Position numbers and translations under genes: made by a program. A DNA stretch of 64,000 bases, from NCBI RefSeq assembly GCF_947498805.1, contig NZ_CANMLT010000003.1, positions 372,001 through 436,000 of the forward strand. Direction: 5' to 3'. Origin of the DNA: an uncultured Tenacibaculum sp. GTDB taxonomy: Bacteria > Bacteroidota > Bacteroidia > Flavobacteriales > Flavobacteriaceae. Below the pieces are notes generated by a model. It was not told the DNA's origin. It did not search any database and saw only the letters and a program-made list of their open reading frames with translations. How positions within the stretch are numbered: the first letter of the stretch is position 1; each line of letters starts with the position of its first letter. Positions 63,101-64,000 of this stretch are shown one piece after another.

Positions 63101-64000
63101 TTACTGCATATCTTGAATTATCTCCAAAATCAAAATCAGTATCAACATATACCCATCTATTGTTTAAACCACTATTTATCCATGGTAATAACCCTGCTGT
63201 ATTTATATAAGTTATTCCATAAGGATCAAAAAATCGTATTTGAACATTAAAGCTTGTTCTATTAGTTGGTACTATACTAAAAGCAGATTGATTAAATTGT
63301 AGTTTAACTAATTTACCATCTCCTTTAACATGTGAACTTGCTGTTCCAACCAATTTTAATTTTGCTAATTGACTATTTATTTTTTGAATATCAACGCTTA
63401 ATCCTGCTGGTAAATTACTTGCTGTATAATGAATTCCTTCAATTAAATTTTGATTTGTAAACGCAGCAGAGCCTTCTAAAATAACATCTATTTCTTCAGC
63501 GAAAGTTCCAGTATTTGTTTCTTGTTCAAAAAAAGTAGGTTTTGACAATGCTATAACAGGTTTGTCTGAGACCCCCGCTTTAACCTGAACATCAGGATTT
63601 TTATGAGAAAAATAATCTATAAACTGTGCTATTTTCCCATCTGAAGAAACCTCTACTCTAGCCCATCCATAGTAATATTTACCAGGGAACTCTGCCCGCT
63701 CAATTCTTAGTCCAACAAAACCTCTTTTTCCTTTCCATACTTGATAAGAATCATCCACTAAAACTCTATCTAAATCATTATGATCCCAATTTAAATTGCT
63801 TCCAATGTTAGTTCCTTCTTCTATTAATAATACTTGTTTATTAGCATTTACGGCAACATGTTTTGTACCTGCATCAAAACCAAACATAATCCTTTCATTA
63901 TCAATAGACAACTCATATCTAGGTCTTTGTTCTTCTGGATTGATTCCAAATGAAATAAAACTATTACCATCTACAGAAACTTGTCTTAGCTCATCAAATG
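60114..64000 (-). CDS. T9SS-exported GEVED/PKD giant protein, 5' end beyond the window
   Basis: The open frame runs past the right edge of the window, so at least 1295 codons are present and the start is missing. A TTG at 63909-63911 is not the start: the frame continues upstream (ISFGINPEEQRPRYELS). The first 400 residues shown hold two similar beta-rich modules with GWARVEVSSDG and GWVKYESKNG. Four GEVED domains follow (VWIDYNQDGVFDANEV is typical), with PKD domains between the first three (NWTFEGGVPSSF, NWVFEGGTPS). The last two GEVED units are near duplicates. A type A sorting domain ends the protein. Confidence 0.87.
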   Translation of the reverse strand, partial: FDELRQVSVDGNSFISFGINPEEQRPRYELSIDNERIMFGFDAGTKHVAVNANKQVLLIEEGTNIGSNLNWDHNDLDRVLVDDSYQVWKGKRGFVGLRIERAEFPGKYYYGWARVEVSSDGKIAQFIDYFSHKNPDVQVKAGVSDKPVIALSKPTFFEQETNTGTFAEEIDVILEGSAAFTNQNLIEGIHYTASNLPAGLSVDIQKINSQLAKLKLVGTASSHVKGDGKLVKLQFNQSAFSIVPTNRTSFNVQIRFFDPYGITYINTAGLLPWINSGLNNRWVYVDTDFDFGDNSRYAVTHFVSNSDGKEYVSFNGRGKGFTMDATTFHPESLNVGSQVGVSNNFVSTGYGVNRAPRLAGFNVPHNGNTVYTGLRFRDRAGRLHYGWVKYESKNGATEARILAIAFNRTPNASITVGETPNDYCYAAANINEKYDNYSNSIGEFNFEQFTQVSDFPENYTDFSSKLIKVRPGKNTFSIKNGGIRTSETDRVGLWIDLNNDKDFADSGEQIHISQAIPAGSEYASEVDLPNVDGTYRLRIIVKNETEADNPQPSPCDFFLHGEVEDYTINISNANPIHPIAKFDMVESISAKGLLQVTDTSLKEPDTWNWTFEGGVPSSFNGKEPPAIYYENEGTFKVSLTVKRGEISDSYEEELIVTPHPTNYCSATRRGNHTNRGDITKVVFGDINNSTETGGSGYGDFTSLSTGLVEGQTYPIEITTFKQLVVSATAGTNLVVWIDWNRNNEFSEDEIAFERKALSSDTDTFIATGNITVPRIYSNGNSRMRVIRYYSFDENDKPRCGEIAEADIEDYTVSLSGVVVTPPVANFEADKTIINEGNSVSFTDTSTNQPTTWNWVFEGGTPSTSTNQNPSIVYNTPGTYKVTLTAGNLGGNNSIVKENFITVNPSSTVTYCESSGARVQYEWIAGVKVGDFENNSTGSLYSDYTNQVIPLVKETATSITLTPGHSGSAYNEYFKVWIDYNQDGVFDANEVAFDAGSASNTAVNGTITVPSGALLGTTRMRVSMKYNTSPDACGSIGDGEVEDYTVNILNNTNPNPITYCEASGTRVQYEWIAGVKVGDFENNSTGALYSDYTNQVIPLVKETATSITLTPGHSGSAYNEYFKVWIDYNQDGVFDANEVAFDAGSASNTAVNGTITVPNEASLGSTRMRVSMKYNSSPNACGSIGDGEVEDYTVNISNTIVQKDVFKETLKKDNTTIIYPNPVKTGFTLYLGSKYVIKKKNIKLSVFDVTGKLLNEVKNPTSKKVNFNIASFKTGVYLIKIEQGQIKEYRMFIKE
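60417..61276 (-). repeat. Tandem 416-bp duplication of a GEVED module
   Basis: Unit A (60417-60832) and unit B (60861-61276) align base for base at an offset of 444 with about 27 differences, roughly 93% identity by eye. Each encodes one complete GEVED domain, so the duplication is recent and in frame. Confidence 0.85.

Noticed and set aside
63909..63911. TTG as the start of the GEVED giant protein
   Set aside because: The frame is open to the window edge and the upstream residues continue a beta-rich domain, so the real start lies outside.
1..64000. tRNA, rRNA, riboswitch or insertion sequence
   Set aside because: No cloverleaf-like sequence, ribosomal motif, known aptamer pattern or transposase frame was found by eye; a covariance-model search would be needed to exclude small RNAs.

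Overview
The window is AT-rich DNA (by eye about one third G+C) from a member of the Bacteroidota, most likely a marine Flavobacteriaceae such as a Tenacibaculum or Polaribacter relative. This is an inference from several signs: type IX secretion (T9SS) C-terminal sorting domains on two giant secreted proteins, many Bacteroidota-style lipoproteins, GEVED, DUF1501/DUF1800 and DUF3109 families, and promoter -7 elements of the form TAnnTTTG. No rRNA, tRNA, CRISPR array or transposase was seen. No gap between genes exceeds 300 bases.

Layout. 1-8.1 kb: the 5' tip of a lipoprotein gene, a small flavoprotein with a MarC membrane protein, a DUF3109 Cys-rich protein, a lipoprotein/giant T9SS protein pair (Asp-box propeller, PA domain, thrombospondin type 3 repeats) and dgt. 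8.1-10.2 kb: a SUKH gene bracketed by a 51-bp direct repeat, then a lipoprotein. 10.2-20.1 kb: class Ia ribonucleotide reductase (nrdB, nrdA), thioredoxin, two lipoprotein peptidases (S9A and M13) and an orphan ABC ATPase. 20.2-26.2 kb: a GreA/B-like factor with a DAO oxidoreductase, two lipoproteins, and an SDR/aldo-keto reductase/AlbA_2 operon. 26.2-28.9 kb: a SigZ-type sigma factor with a redox protein, permease, MerT-like and HMA-like proteins, most carrying adjacent cysteine pairs. 28.9-34.4 kb: a HAD protein, DUF1501/DUF1800 pair, OmpA/helix-hairpin-helix pair and an ankyrin protein. 34.4-39.9 kb: an ALDH7-type dehydrogenase, an isoaspartyl peptidase, and an ECF sigma factor (apparently with an ATA start) abutting an anti-sigma/beta-barrel protein.

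39.9-44.1 kb: a stand-alone LuxE-like enzyme, then a TetR/aldonolactone oxidase/D-threonine-aldolase-like operon with a clear palindromic operator. 44.3-51.4 kb: the most accessory-looking stretch. An M23 peptidase lipoprotein is followed by a cluster of small exported proteins, including mosaic paralogues and an XAC2610-like protein, that looks like a peptidoglycan-hydrolase toxin with immunity genes. It also holds a YHS tandem pair, glpD and a third paralogue. 51.5-64 kb: a truncated DUF11 surface protein, an MFS exporter/ACT operon, gpsA, dut, an AraC/amidohydrolase/GNAT operon, and a T9SS GEVED/PKD giant protein that runs off the right edge.

How the genes work together. dgt, nrdAB, trxA and dut all act on deoxynucleotide pools. 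glpD and gpsA interconvert glycerol-3-phosphate and DHAP. The sigZ operon looks like a thiol-metal response unit. The M23 cluster is the best candidate for an undescribed antagonism system.
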